Assembly: GCA_036562185.1 (NCBI GenBank)
Contig: DATCKN010000040.1
Span: 6,603 to 70,602, forward strand
From: Thermoclostridium sp036562185
GTDB taxonomy: Bacteria; Bacillota; Clostridia; DSM-8532
Direction of reading: 5' to 3'
DNA length: 64,000 bases
The notes beneath the pieces were generated by a model. That model was not told the DNA's origin. It ran no database searches and saw only the letters and a program-made list of their open reading frames with translations. The position numbers and the translations under genes were made by a program. This document shows positions 63,945 through 64,000 of the stretch, one piece after another (positions within the stretch are counted from its first letter, which is position 1; each line of letters starts with the position of its first letter).

Positions 63945-64000
63945 TTATTTATAGCTTTTCGCAAGTTTGCGATACAAGTCATTCTTGTATGGATGCTGGT
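63945..64000 (-). CDS. C-terminal fragment of a gene continuing beyond the window
   Basis: On the minus strand the frame ending at TAA (63947-63945) reads QHPYKNDLYRKLAKSYK. A strong terminator follows 21 bases later, which supports a real gene end. Eighteen residues are too few to identify; the pattern would fit the end of a sugar kinase or another soluble enzyme, but I make no call. Confidence 0.5.
   Translation of the reverse strand, partial: QHPYKNDLYRKLAKSYK

Noticed and set aside
1..64000. CRISPR array, prophage or conjugative element
   Set aside because: No regularly spaced repeats, cas genes, phage structural genes, integrase or transfer genes were seen.

Overview
The window looks like chromosome of a low-GC, polysaccharide-degrading member of the Clostridia. 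The clues are A/T-rich spacers, strong GGAGG-type ribosome sites, many TTG/GTG starts, and a high density of family-1 (CUT1) sugar importers with AraC and LacI regulators. The mix of an alpha-L-rhamnosidase, a GH127 beta-L-arabinofuranosidase and a GH53 galactanase recalls plant-fibre clostridia such as Thermoclostridium (Clostridium) stercorarium. That genus is an inference, not something the sequence proves.

Positions 1-59352 are mostly a glycan-uptake island. It holds seven importers (14 permease genes, eight binding lipoproteins) and not one ATPase gene, so a shared MsmX/UgpC-type ATPase must come from elsewhere. Three importers are of the LplB/YtcP/LipO kind (3982-7553; 18846-24242; 44684-48295). 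Each sits beside a membrane-bound one-component AraC regulator of the YesS/YtdP kind (1296-3587; 24558-26849; 42150-44378). Four are of the MalEFG kind. The one at 14418-17727 shares an operon with an amidohydrolase and a Gfo/Idh oxidoreductase under a soluble AraC regulator. The one at 27454-30680 faces a YesMN-type two-component system. The one at 35355-38680 is in an operon with GH127 under a LacI regulator. The one at 50703-53866 is in an operon with GH53 under a second LacI regulator. All seven importers have an RNA hairpin exactly at the junction between the binding-protein gene and the permease genes, whichever comes first.

Single genes between these modules encode a metallo-beta-lactamase-fold hydrolase, a GT2 glycosyltransferase, a GH78 rhamnosidase, a PHP-domain protein, a small alarmone synthetase and an orphan CheB. 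Both LacI modules show palindromes at the promoters they should control (TAAACGTTTA for the GH127 module, GTAAA-N3-TTTAC for the GH53 module).

From 56553 to 59352 lies a tldD-pmbA protease pair. A tRNA-Ser(GGA) with its own promoter and terminator follows (59901-60114). Right of the tRNA the sequence changes character: two degenerate copies of one Cache-domain coding segment, a 458-bp internally deleted IS21-family element, three uncharacterised proteins, a pyruvate-kinase C-terminal-like protein, and the tail of another gene at the right edge. This is an accessory, decaying region beside a tRNA gene.
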